Shown here: one piece after another, positions 1 through 6,531 of the stretch
Position numbering within the stretch: position 1 is the first letter of the stretch
Layout of the letters: each line of letters opens with the position of its first letter
DNA from: an uncultured Dysosmobacter sp.
Lineage (GTDB): Bacteria > Bacillota > Clostridia > Oscillospirales > Oscillospiraceae
NCBI GenBank assembly: GCA_934597465.1
Contig: CAKTSC010000018.1
Location: 1 to 12,761 of the forward strand
Reading direction: 5' to 3'
DNA: 12,761 bases
Translations under genes and position numbers: made by a program
The notes under the pieces: model-generated
The model's input: the letters and a program-made list of their open reading frames with translations, nothing else
Database searches by the model: none
What the model was told of the DNA's origin: nothing

Positions 1-135
1 CTTTTTTTGGGGGGTGTGGCGAGGGACGAGGGGAGGGGGAATTTGAAAAATTTTTTTGGGGTGTTGCACGGGAGGGGGCAATGGGGGCGGGGTGGGAGGG
101 GAGGAGTGGAAGGGTTTTTGGAAGGAGGGCTTGGG
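1..135. other. G-rich, C-poor non-coding leader upstream of the operon
   Basis: No convincing gene lies here. By hand count the plus strand has about 72 G and only 8 C in 135 bases. A run of seven T followed by G occurs twice (2-14 and 51-61), each time followed by TGT, so it is an imperfect direct repeat. Dense G tracts at 70-101 (3, 5, 5, 4, 3 and 4 G) could form a G-quadruplex in the plus strand or its RNA. I could not find a credible -35/-10 promoter pair, so the operon promoter is either further upstream or not recognisable. The only clear signal is the ribosome binding site at 122-129 for the first gene. Confidence 0.6.
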
Positions 136-603
136 ATGAAGGGGTATTTGAGCGGTGCGGCGCGGAGGCGGTTTTGCGAGGGGTATCTCCGAACGCTGGA
201 TCCCCGCCGGGCGGCGGAGGGCTGCGGGCGGAGGGACGGCTGGGCGCTGCTGGAGGAGCCCGGCGTGCAGGCGGAGCTGGAGCGGATGCGGGAGGTGCAG
301 GCCGGGGAGATCCGCCGGGAGGATGCGGTGCGGCGGCTGGCGGAGCTGGCCTTCGGCCGGGCCAACGATGCCGTGGCGCTGGCGCTCTCGGCGGAACGGG
401 AGGGGCTTTCGGTGCAGGGGCTGGAGCTCTCCGCCGTGTCGGAGATCAAGGTCTCGGACAAGGGCGGAGTGGAGATCCGCTTCCTTGACCGGGTGAAGGC
501 CCTGGAGACCCTGTGCGCCCTGCTGGACGCCCAGGACGGGAACGCCGGGGCGGAGGCCCTGCTCCGGGCCCTGGCCGGAGACGGGGAGGAGGACGAGGCG
601 TGA
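136..603 (+). CDS. terS: Phage terminase small subunit (XtmA-like)
   Basis: Predicted DNA-recognition subunit of the packaging motor, 155 residues. The N-terminal part, with an FCEGYL-type helix and a DPRRAAEGCG segment (about residues 13-36), resembles the helix-turn-helix start of XtmA-type small terminases. In that family it is followed by a helical oligomerisation region, here LERMREVQAGEIRREDAVRR. A later segment, SEIKVSDKGGVEIRFLDRVKALE, matches the C-terminal part typical of these proteins, which contacts the large subunit. The start at ATG 136 is chosen because AAGGAGGG sits 6 bases upstream; an upstream TTG extension would be Gly-rich nonsense. The gene is first in the operon and its stop overlaps the GTG start of the large terminase (GTGA). 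The family call rests on sequence feel plus position directly before an unmistakable large terminase. Confidence 0.85.
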   Translation: MKGYLSGAARRRFCEGYLRTLDPRRAAEGCGRRDGWALLEEPGVQAELERMREVQAGEIRREDAVRRLAELAFGRANDAVALALSAEREGLSVQGLELSAVSEIKVSDKGGVEIRFLDRVKALETLCALLDAQDGNAGAEALLRALAGDGEEDEA

Positions 604-1835
604 GGCGGTCATGGCATCTCTCCCCGAAGCAGCGAAAGGTGCTGGAATGGTGGCGGCGGGGGGGCTACGACGCCATCATCTGCGATGGGGCGGTGCGCAG
701 CGGGAAGACCTTTTCCATGGGGCTCTCCTTCTTCCTGTGGGCCATGGCGAGGTTCCGGAACCGGCAGTTCGCCCTCTGCGGCAAGACCATCGGAAGCCTG
801 CGGCGGAACCTGCTGACGGAGGTGCTGGAGGAGCTGCGGGGGATGGGATTCACCTGGGAAGACCGGCGCAGCGAGAACTGCATTACGCTGCGCTTTGCCG
901 GGCGGGTGAACCGCTTCCTCCTCTTCGGCGGGCGGGACGAGGGCAGCGCGGCGTTGATCCAGGGCGTGACGCTGGCGGGGGTGCTGCTGGACGAGGCGGC
1001 GCTGATGCCCCGCTCCTTCGTGGAGCAGGCCTGCGCCCGCTGCTCCGTCCGGGGCAGCAGGCTGTGGTTCAGCTGCAACCCCCAGGGACCGGAGCACTGG
1101 TTTTACCGGGAGTGGATCCGGAAGGCGGAGGAGCGGCGGGCCCTCTACCTCCACTTCACCATGGAGGATAACCCGGCGCTGACGGAGGAGATCCGCCAGC
1201 GCTACCGGCGGCTCTACAGCGGGGTCTTCTACCGGCGCTTCATCCTGGGGGAGTGGGTGGCGCCGGAGGGGCGGATCTACGATTTCTTCGACCGGGAGCG
1301 GGACGCCGTGCCGGTGCCGGAGGGGGAGATGGAGGAATGGCGGGTGTCCGTGGACTATGGCACGGTGAACCCCACCTCCATGGGCCTCTGGGGGCGGAAG
1401 GGGAATGTCTGGTACCGGGTGAAGGAGTTCTACTACGACTCCCGACGGGAGGGACGGCAGAAGACCGACGCGGAGTATGTGGAGGATCTCAGGCGGCTGT
1501 GCGGAGAGCGGCGGGTGGAGCGGATCCTGGTGGATCCCTCCGCCGCCAGCTTCCTCGCGGCGCTGCGGCAGGCGGGCTTCCCGGCCCGGGCGGCGGACAA
1601 CCGGGTGCTGGACGGCATCCGGGTAACGGCGGGACTGCTGCGGGAGGGGAGGATCGTCCTCTGCGAGAGCTGCGGGGACTGCCTGCGGGAGATGGCCCTC
1701 TACTGCTGGGAGGAGGGGCGGGAGAGCCCCCGGAAGGAGAACGACCACGCCATGGATGAGATGCGCTACTTCGCCATGGATCTTGGCGGGGAGGGGCGGA
1801 GCTTTGCCGCCACCTTTGTGGAGCGCCGGGCCTGA
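600..1835 (+). CDS. terL: Phage terminase large subunit (XtmB-like)
   Basis: ATPase-nuclease that cuts concatemeric phage DNA and pumps it into the prohead, 411 residues, the usual length for the PBSX family. The ATPase half has a Walker A-like GAVRSGKT (residues 30-37), a Walker B ending LLDE (131-132 acidic pair) and a coupling motif SCNPQGP (158-164). The RNase H-like nuclease half shows the three expected acidic sites: D252 in SVDYG, D312 in LVDPS and D386 in DHAMDEMRY. All key residues look intact. I chose GTG 600 because it overlaps the terS stop, has GGGAGGAGG about 7 bases upstream, and starts just before the family-typical LSPKQ segment; the longer open frame upstream is only overlap with terS. 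Confidence 0.96.
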   Translation: MRRSWHLSPKQRKVLEWWRRGGYDAIICDGAVRSGKTFSMGLSFFLWAMARFRNRQFALCGKTIGSLRRNLLTEVLEELRGMGFTWEDRRSENCITLRFAGRVNRFLLFGGRDEGSAALIQGVTLAGVLLDEAALMPRSFVEQACARCSVRGSRLWFSCNPQGPEHWFYREWIRKAEERRALYLHFTMEDNPALTEEIRQRYRRLYSGVFYRRFILGEWVAPEGRIYDFFDRERDAVPVPEGEMEEWRVSVDYGTVNPTSMGLWGRKGNVWYRVKEFYYDSRREGRQKTDAEYVEDLRRLCGERRVERILVDPSAASFLAALRQAGFPARAADNRVLDGIRVTAGLLREGRIVLCESCGDCLREMALYCWEEGRESPRKENDHAMDEMRYFAMDLGGEGRSFAATFVERRA

Positions 1836-1858
1836 GACGGCCGGAAAGGAAGGAGAAC

Positions 1859-3013
1859 ATGGGACTTTGGAAGAGACGGGAGGTGGAGCCCGCCGGAGCG
1901 GCGGTGCAGCTGCGCAGCACCCGGCGGGAGCCCTTCGGCATGCTGGAGGGCTACGTGCCCCTGCGGGACGGGGAGACCCGGCTTTACCGGGCGGTGCGGG
2001 AGGCGGTGCCGGTGGTGGACGCCGCGGTCTACAAGATCATCCGGCTCTGCGGCGGCGTGACGGCCTGCTGCCCGGAGCCGGAGGCGGAGCGGGGGCTGCG
2101 GGAATTTTTGCGGACGGTGCCCGCCGGGCGGGGACAGTTCGGCATCAACGCCTTTCTGGACTGCTACCTGGATTCCCTGCTGGTCTGCGGCAGGGCGGTG
2201 GGCGAGATCGTGCCGGAGCGGGGGAACCGGGGCATCGCGGCGCTGCTGTGCGGCAGCGTGGAGGATGTGGAGATCCGGGAGGGGGAGCAGCCGCTGGACT
2301 TCCGGCTCTGTGCGGCGGATGAGCGGGGACGGATGGCCCCGCTGCCCTACCAGCAGCTGCTGCTCTTCACCCCCTTCAACCCGGAGGCGGAGCACCCCTA
2401 CGGGGTGTCGCTGCTGCGGTCGCTGCCGTTCCTCACGGACATCCTCATTAAGATCTACCACACCGTGGGGCTCAACTGGGAGCGCTGCGGCAACCTGCGC
2501 TATGCCGTGACCTGCCGGGACGGCGGTCAGGGCCAGGCACAGCAGCGGGCGGAGCGGCTGGCGGAGGAGTGGAGCGCGGCCATGCAGGACGCCCGGGGCG
2601 GCGCGGTGCGGGACTTCGTGGCGGTGGGGGATGTGGACATCCGGGTCATCGGCGCGGACGGGCCCATCCTGGAGAGCGCGGCGCCGGTGCGGCAGATCCT
2701 GGAGCAGGTGGTGGCCAAGACCGGGCTGCCGCCCTTCATGCTGGGGCTCAACTGGGCTTCCACGGAGCGGATGAGCACCCAGCAGGCGGACATGCTGACC
2801 ACGGAGATCACCGCCATCCGCCGGACGCTGACGCCGGTGCTGGAGCGGATCTGCCGGATGTGGCTGCGGATGCGGGGCGAGACCTGCGGCGTGGAGATTT
2901 TGTGGGACGACATCAATCTGCAGGATCAGGTGGAGGAGGCCAGGGCGGAGCTCTACCGGGAGCAGGCCCGGCGGCTGCGGCTGGAGAACGACAGGATGGA
3001 AAAGGGGGAGTGA
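1859..3013 (+). CDS. Phage portal protein
   Basis: Portal subunit, expected to form the dodecameric ring at one capsid vertex through which DNA enters and to which the connector attaches, 384 residues. The N-terminal half, with AVREAVPVVDAAVYKIIRL (about 42-60), and the later RQILEQVVAKTGLPPFMLG (about 280-298), followed by a helical SQ-rich ADMLTTEITAIRRTL stretch, are typical of phage portals in Clostridia. Its position between the large terminase and the protease is the standard place. ATG 1859 has AAGGAAGGAG immediately upstream. The C-terminus is a charged helix (EEARAELYREQARRLR) that ends two bases before the next start. Nothing appears broken. Confidence 0.9.
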   Translation: MGLWKRREVEPAGAAVQLRSTRREPFGMLEGYVPLRDGETRLYRAVREAVPVVDAAVYKIIRLCGGVTACCPEPEAERGLREFLRTVPAGRGQFGINAFLDCYLDSLLVCGRAVGEIVPERGNRGIAALLCGSVEDVEIREGEQPLDFRLCAADERGRMAPLPYQQLLLFTPFNPEAEHPYGVSLLRSLPFLTDILIKIYHTVGLNWERCGNLRYAVTCRDGGQGQAQQRAERLAEEWSAAMQDARGGAVRDFVAVGDVDIRVIGADGPILESAAPVRQILEQVVAKTGLPPFMLGLNWASTERMSTQQADMLTTEITAIRRTLTPVLERICRMWLRMRGETCGVEILWDDINLQDQVEEARAELYREQARRLRLENDRMEKGE

Positions 3014-3015
3014 GC

Positions 3016-3906
3016 ATGGAAAAACGGAAGGACTGGGCACCCTGCCCGGTGGACGAGGGGGAGCTGGCGGCCATCAACCGCTTCGCGCGGACGCCCCTGA
3101 CGGCGGAGGAGGTCTACTGCTTCACGGTGCGCCTGTGCGACAACGAGGTGGATCGGGATTTCGAGCGCTTCGACGGGAAGACCCTTTCGGAGCTGGGGGA
3201 TCTCTTCGTGGGGAAGAGCGGCATCTTTGACCACCAGTGGTCGGCGGAGGGGCAGACGGCCCGGCTCTACCGGACGGAGCTGGTGGCGGAGCCGGAGGTC
3301 AGAACGGCGGCCGGGGACGGCTACTGCTGGCTGAAGGGCTGGGCGTACCTGCTGCGGACGGAGCGGAACGCGGAGCTCATCCGGGAGATCGAGGGCGGCA
3401 TCAAGAAGGAGGTCAGCGTGGGCTGCAGCGTGAAGCGCAGCGTCTGATCCATCTGCGGGGCGGAGGGCGGAAGCTGCGAGCACCGGAAGGGACAGCGCTA
3501 CGGCGGAAAGCTCTGCTACCGGGAGCTGCGGGAGGCGGTGGACGCCTATGAGTGGTCCTTCGTGGCGGTGCCCGCCCAGCGGAGCGCGGGGGTGGTGAAG
3601 AAGTTCACGGGAGGCGGCTTTGCCGGGGACGGGGAGACGGCGGAGCTGCGCCGGGAGGCGGAGCTGGGGCGCAAGTACCTGGCGGAGCTGCGACGGGAAG
3701 TGGTGCGGCTTGCCATGCTGGCGGACGAGAGCTCCGACGGGCCGCTGATGACGAAGCTGGCGGAGCGGCTGGAGGAAGGGGAGCTCTGCAAGCTGCGGGC
3801 GGGCTTCGCCGCGCTGGTCGCCAAGCGCTATCCGCCGGAGGGACAGCTGCCCCGGGGCGGCAGGCGGGCCGCCCTGCCGGTGAGCCAGGCGGAATTTCAG
3901 GTTTGA
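3016..3906 (+). CDS. Prohead protease homologue interrupted by an in-frame UGA
   Basis: One reading frame of 296 codons with a single internal TGA at codon 144 (3445-3447). The first part has the flavour of HK97/U35-type prohead proteases: NEVDRDFERF, then H73 in GIFDHQW as candidate catalytic His, then S134 in KKEVSVG as candidate catalytic Ser. After the TGA the frame continues without fault into a Cys/His cluster (C147, C154, H156), then DAYEWSFVAVPAQ, the core strand ending in the Pro-Ala typical of this family, and a long charged helical C-terminal region (about 205-280) that could serve as scaffold, since no separate scaffold gene is present. The protease would cleave scaffold and capsid N-termini during maturation. 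Read conventionally, only a 143-residue fragment without the VAVPA strand is made. A possible restart is GTG 3538. The element may be a pseudogene, a sequencing error, or recoded; see findings. Confidence 0.75.
3445..3486 (+). other. In-frame UGA codon and following sequence in the protease frame
   Basis: The TGA lies at the first position of what would be a C-x2-C-x6-C-x-H pattern (codons 144, 147, 154, 156), so a Cys codon (TGC or TGT) one base away is the likely ancestral state. Downstream, a small stem can be drawn: CGG with CCG, enclosing GCT with AGC, with a GCG loop about 32-34 bases after the start of the TGA. This lies at roughly the distance used by bacterial SECIS elements, but the stems are only three pairs each and such stems are common by chance in DNA this GC-rich. 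TGA is the normal stop codon of most genes here, so general reassignment is excluded. Confidence 0.5.
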
Positions 3907-3926
3907 CCCCGCTGGAGCGGGTCAAA
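3902..3926 (+). promoter_or_regulatory. Stem-loop between protease and capsid genes
   Basis: The arms TTTGACCCCGCT (3902-3913) and AGCGGGTCAAA (3916-3926) are complementary apart from one bulged C, with a tight TGGA loop. The protease stop codon (3904-3906) lies inside the left arm. The hairpin is followed by six A, not T, so it does not look like a rho-independent terminator on either strand. It precedes the decoration and major capsid genes, which are needed in the largest amounts, so an RNA processing or mRNA-stabilising role is a reasonable inference. Confidence 0.6.
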
Positions 3927-3949
3927 AAATACGATGAGGAGGGCAAAGA

Positions 3950-4297
3950 ATGAAGGTTTCCTATGAGGGCATCGGGCAGCTGTGCGCAAGCTTTACGGGG
4001 AGCGGTCTCAGCGTGGGCACGCCGGTGAAGATCACGGCCAACGGCACGGCGGCGGCCTGCATCAAGGGCAACGAGCTGGTGGGCGTGGTGGCCGCCGTGA
4101 GCCACGGAAAGGACGCGTGCAGCGTGCAGCTGGCGGGCTTTGTGACCCTGAGCTACAGCGGCACCGCGCCGTCCCTGGGCTATGCGGCCCTGGTGGCGGA
4201 CGGCAGCGGCGGCGTGAAGAGCGCGGAGGGCAGCCTGAGAAACCGCCTGGTGGTGGACGTGGATACCACCGCGGGCACTGTGACCTTCCTGCTGTGA
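3950..4297 (+). CDS. Small beta-rich capsid decoration (cement)-like protein
   Basis: A 115-residue protein, rich in Gly, Ala, Val and Thr with alternating hydrophobic strands (GTPVKITANG, LVGVVAAV, SVQLAGFVTLSYSG, LVVDVDTTAGTVTFLL). It has no signal peptide or membrane segment. Small beta proteins encoded directly before the major capsid gene are usually decoration or cement proteins that bind the outside of the capsid shell, and this fits that size, composition and place. The start ATG 3950 has AGGAGGG six bases upstream. It sits after the 3902-3926 stem-loop and 23 bases before the capsid gene. The functional call is from position and composition; the family itself was not confirmed. Confidence 0.65.
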   Translation: MKVSYEGIGQLCASFTGSGLSVGTPVKITANGTAAACIKGNELVGVVAAVSHGKDACSVQLAGFVTLSYSGTAPSLGYAALVADGSGGVKSAEGSLRNRLVVDVDTTAGTVTFLL

Positions 4298-4320
4298 GGA
4301 AGAGAGAGGAGCAAGGAAAA

Positions 4321-5352
4321 ATGGCTTATCACTATGAGAATCTCACCCTGGAGAAGGGAATGTACGGCCGCAGGGGCAAGACCTTCTCCCAGACGCTGGA
4401 GGAGCTGGATCCCAGCGAGAGCTACCGGGGCACGGCCCTGGAGGGGATGGACGCCTTCCAGCGCCAGCTCAAGCGCTTTGACATCCATGTGAAGGGCGCG
4501 GGCAGCGACATGGTGGAGAAGTTCTTCCACAGCAGCGACAGCGCGGTGCTCTTCCCGGAGTTTGTGTCCCGGGTGGTGCGCCAGGGCATGGAGGAGGGCA
4601 GCATCCTGCCTGCCATCACCGCCACCGTCACCCACTTTGACGGGATGGACTACCGCTCCATCGCCTCCGTTCCCGGGGAGGAGGACAAGGCCCTGAAGCG
4701 CGTGGAGGAGGGCGCGGCGATCCCGGAGACCCGGGTGAAGACCCAGGAGAACCTGGTGCGCCTTCATAAGCGCGGCCGCATGCTGGTGGCGTCCTACGAG
4801 GCCATCCGCTTCCAGCGGCTGGATCTCTTCTCCGTGACGCTGCGCCAGATCGGCGCGTACATCGGCCGCATGCACCTGGAGGACGCCATCAACGTGATCG
4901 TCAGCGGCGACGGCAACAGCAATCCCGCTGCCTCCTACGCCGTGGGCACGAGCCCCATCTCCGGCGAGAGCGGCACGCTGAGCTACGGGGCCCTGGTGGA
5001 TTTCTGGAGCCAGTTTGACCCCTACACCATGAATACCATCCTGGTGGGCAGCGACGTGATGCTGAAGATGCTGAAGCTCTCGGAGTTCCAGAATCCCCTG
5101 ACGGGGCTGAACTTCCAGGGCACCGGCAAGCTGACCACGCCCCTGGGGGCAAATCTCCTGCGCACCGCCTGCTGCCCCGCCGGGAAGCTCATCGGTCTTG
5201 ACCGTGGCTATGCCCTGGAGATGATCTGCGGCTCGGAGGTGACGGTGGAGTATGACAAGCTCATCGACCGCCAGCTGGAGCGGGCCGCCATCACCAGCAT
5301 CTCCGGCTTTGCCAAGCTCTTCCCCGAGGCCAGCCGGGTGCTGAACATCTGA
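4321..5352 (+). CDS. Major capsid protein (HK97-fold type)
   Basis: Main shell protein, 343 residues. The N-terminal region is charged and helical (QTLEELDPSESYRG, GMDAFQRQLKRFDI), then comes VEKFFHSSDSAVLFPEFVSR (about 64-83), followed by the extended ALKRVEEGAAIPETRVKTQE loop (about 123-142) and a C-terminal domain ending ITSISGFAKLFPEASRVLNI. This layout matches capsid proteins of PBSX-like prophages in Clostridia. Codon use is smoother, with fewer GCG-GAG runs than its neighbours, as expected for a highly expressed gene. ATG 4321 is chosen because it follows AGAGAGGAGCAAGGAAAA; the open frame extends back through the preceding gene but that part is overlap. If the protease is inactive, the N-terminal region may remain uncleaved. 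Confidence 0.9.
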   Translation: MAYHYENLTLEKGMYGRRGKTFSQTLEELDPSESYRGTALEGMDAFQRQLKRFDIHVKGAGSDMVEKFFHSSDSAVLFPEFVSRVVRQGMEEGSILPAITATVTHFDGMDYRSIASVPGEEDKALKRVEEGAAIPETRVKTQENLVRLHKRGRMLVASYEAIRFQRLDLFSVTLRQIGAYIGRMHLEDAINVIVSGDGNSNPAASYAVGTSPISGESGTLSYGALVDFWSQFDPYTMNTILVGSDVMLKMLKLSEFQNPLTGLNFQGTGKLTTPLGANLLRTACCPAGKLIGLDRGYALEMICGSEVTVEYDKLIDRQLERAAITSISGFAKLFPEASRVLNI

Positions 5353-5363
5353 GGAGCGGACGG

Positions 5364-5732
5364 ATGGCGAGCTTGCAGGAGGAGATCCTGAGCCTGAGCC
5401 GGGGCATCTGCTGTCCGGCGGAGGGGGAGGAGGCGCTGCTGGGGAAGCTCTGCGCCGGAGCAGAGGCGGAGTGCCGCAGCTGGCTGCGGCCGGAGGCGGC
5501 GGAGGAGGACTGCGGGGAGCGCTTCCCCTGCGCCTGCGCCTTCCTGGCAGCGGCGGATCTTATGGAATGCCGGGCGGGCGGCCCCGGCGGCGGAGGCTTC
5601 ACGGCGGGGAGCGTTACCGTCCGCGCCGGAGCGGGCGCGGAGGGCGCGGGAGCGCTGCGGGCGGCGGCCCGGCGGATGCTGGCGCCCTGGACGGAGACGG
5701 ACGGCTTCGCCTTCCGGGGGGTACGGGGATGA
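5364..5732 (+). CDS. Head-tail connector (adaptor)-like protein
   Basis: A 122-residue protein. The first half is helical (LQEEILSLSRGICC, LLGKLCAGAEAECRSWL) and the second has a Gly-rich turn followed by a strand (GFTAGSVTVRAG) and a helix (GALRAAARRMLAPWT). This helix bundle plus SVTV-strand pattern is typical of YqbG/gp6-type connector proteins that sit under the portal. It has an unusually high Cys content (seven Cys in 122 residues). It follows the capsid gene by 11 bases and overlaps the next start by ATGA. The gene family is inferred from position and general pattern. Confidence 0.65.
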   Translation: MASLQEEILSLSRGICCPAEGEEALLGKLCAGAEAECRSWLRPEAAEEDCGERFPCACAFLAAADLMECRAGGPGGGGFTAGSVTVRAGAGAEGAGALRAAARRMLAPWTETDGFAFRGVRG

Positions 5733-6049
5733 CGGAGGTACTGGACGGCATCCTGACGCGCTTCGGCCAGGCAGTGACGGTGCTCCACGGGGAGGAGACG
5801 GCGGAGGGGAAGGCTTTTCTGCAGGCCATCCGGGAGGAGGGGAAGGCGGCGCCCTACGCCGCCTCCCCCCTGGGCTTCGCCGATGACCGGCGCTGGCGCT
5901 GCATCACGCGGCTTTCCCTTTCGGACGGGGACGGGCTGCGCTTCGGGGAGCGGGCGTTCCGGGTGCGGAGCGCCTGGGCGGTGTATCTCGGCGGGGAGCT
6001 CTGCCACTATGAGGCCATTTTGACGGCGGAATGGGAGGCGGCGGAATGA
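5729..6049 (+). CDS. Head completion/head-tail joining protein (XkdH/YqbH-like)
   Basis: A 106-residue protein. The start LDGILTRFGQAVTVLHGEET is a common opening of phage head closure or stopper proteins, with a helix followed by an antiparallel strand. The middle has LQAIREEGKAAPYAASPLGFADDRRW and the end RAFRVRSAWAVYLGGELCHYEAILT, which matches the beta-barrel of such proteins. ATG 5729 overlaps the preceding stop (ATGA); a longer open frame upstream is only overlap. It is expected to close the head after packaging and bind the tail terminator. It ends overlapping the next start. Confidence 0.7.
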   Translation: MTEVLDGILTRFGQAVTVLHGEETAEGKAFLQAIREEGKAAPYAASPLGFADDRRWRCITRLSLSDGDGLRFGERAFRVRSAWAVYLGGELCHYEAILTAEWEAAE

Positions 6050-6531
6050 AGGGACTGAACCTTTTGCGCGAGGCGGTGCGGGAGAGCCTGGGGAAGGCCG
6101 GGATCCGGGCCGTGGCGGCTTATCCCGGGAAGGCCCGGCGCTATCCCGGCACGGTGGTGACGGTGGACGTGGGCGCCGTGGAGGGCAGGCCCCTGGCCCT
6201 GGGGAGCTATCTTGGCTGCCGGGAGGAGAAGGGAGCGCTGCGGGAGCTCTACGGCTGCCGGATGGACTTCTCGCTGCGGCTGGAAGTCCGGGCGGAGAGC
6301 GCCGGGGACTGCGAGGAGGGCTGGGAGGCTGTCTGCGATGCCCTGGAGGGACGGCTGCCCGCCGGGATCCACCTGAGCCGGCAGAGCTGGGAAGGTCTTG
6401 CCTGGGACGCCGGGACGGAGCGCTTCCTCCGGCGGGGAGAGCTGGGCGGCAGCGCCTACTTTACGGCGGAGCGGGACGCAGAGACGGCGGCCCTGCTGGA
6501 TTTCACTCTGAAGGGAGTTGTGGGGATTTGA
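6046..6531 (+). CDS. Tail terminator-like protein (XkdJ/YqbJ-like)
   Basis: A 161-residue protein directly before the sheath gene, where PBSX-like elements carry their tail terminator. It begins LNLLREAVRESLGKAGI, has a strand-rich middle (TVVTVDVGAVEG, CRMDFSLRLEVRAES) with the D-F-S-L-R-L alternating strand common in terminators, then a helix (EEGWEAVCDALEG). It probably caps the tail tube and sheath and docks to the head. ATG 6046 is preferred over the in-frame ATG 6031 because it overlaps the previous stop (ATGA) and has GGGAGG seven bases upstream. The name is by position and fold pattern. Confidence 0.65.
   Translation: MKGLNLLREAVRESLGKAGIRAVAAYPGKARRYPGTVVTVDVGAVEGRPLALGSYLGCREEKGALRELYGCRMDFSLRLEVRAESAGDCEEGWEAVCDALEGRLPAGIHLSRQSWEGLAWDAGTERFLRRGELGGSAYFTAERDAETAALLDFTLKGVVGI

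Noticed and set aside
7..135. Upstream TTG extension of the small terminase
   Set aside because: Gly-rich peptide encoded by G tracts; ATG 136 has an excellent ribosome binding site and the family-typical start.
609..1748. Long open frame on the minus strand opposite the large terminase
   Set aside because: Shadow of the GC-rich terminase gene: Pro/His/Arg/Leu-rich translation with no known family, no ribosome binding site, and the plus strand carries all terminase motifs.
3448..3900. UGA reassigned to an amino acid throughout the element
   Set aside because: Many genes in the operon end in TGA exactly where the next gene starts, so TGA works as stop here.
3902..3926. Rho-independent terminator within the operon
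   Set aside because: The stem is followed by A residues, not T, on the plus strand and by no T run on the minus strand.
3982..4320. N-terminal extension of the major capsid frame
   Set aside because: It only overlaps the decoration-like gene in another frame, is Arg/Gly-rich, and ATG 4321 has its own ribosome binding site.
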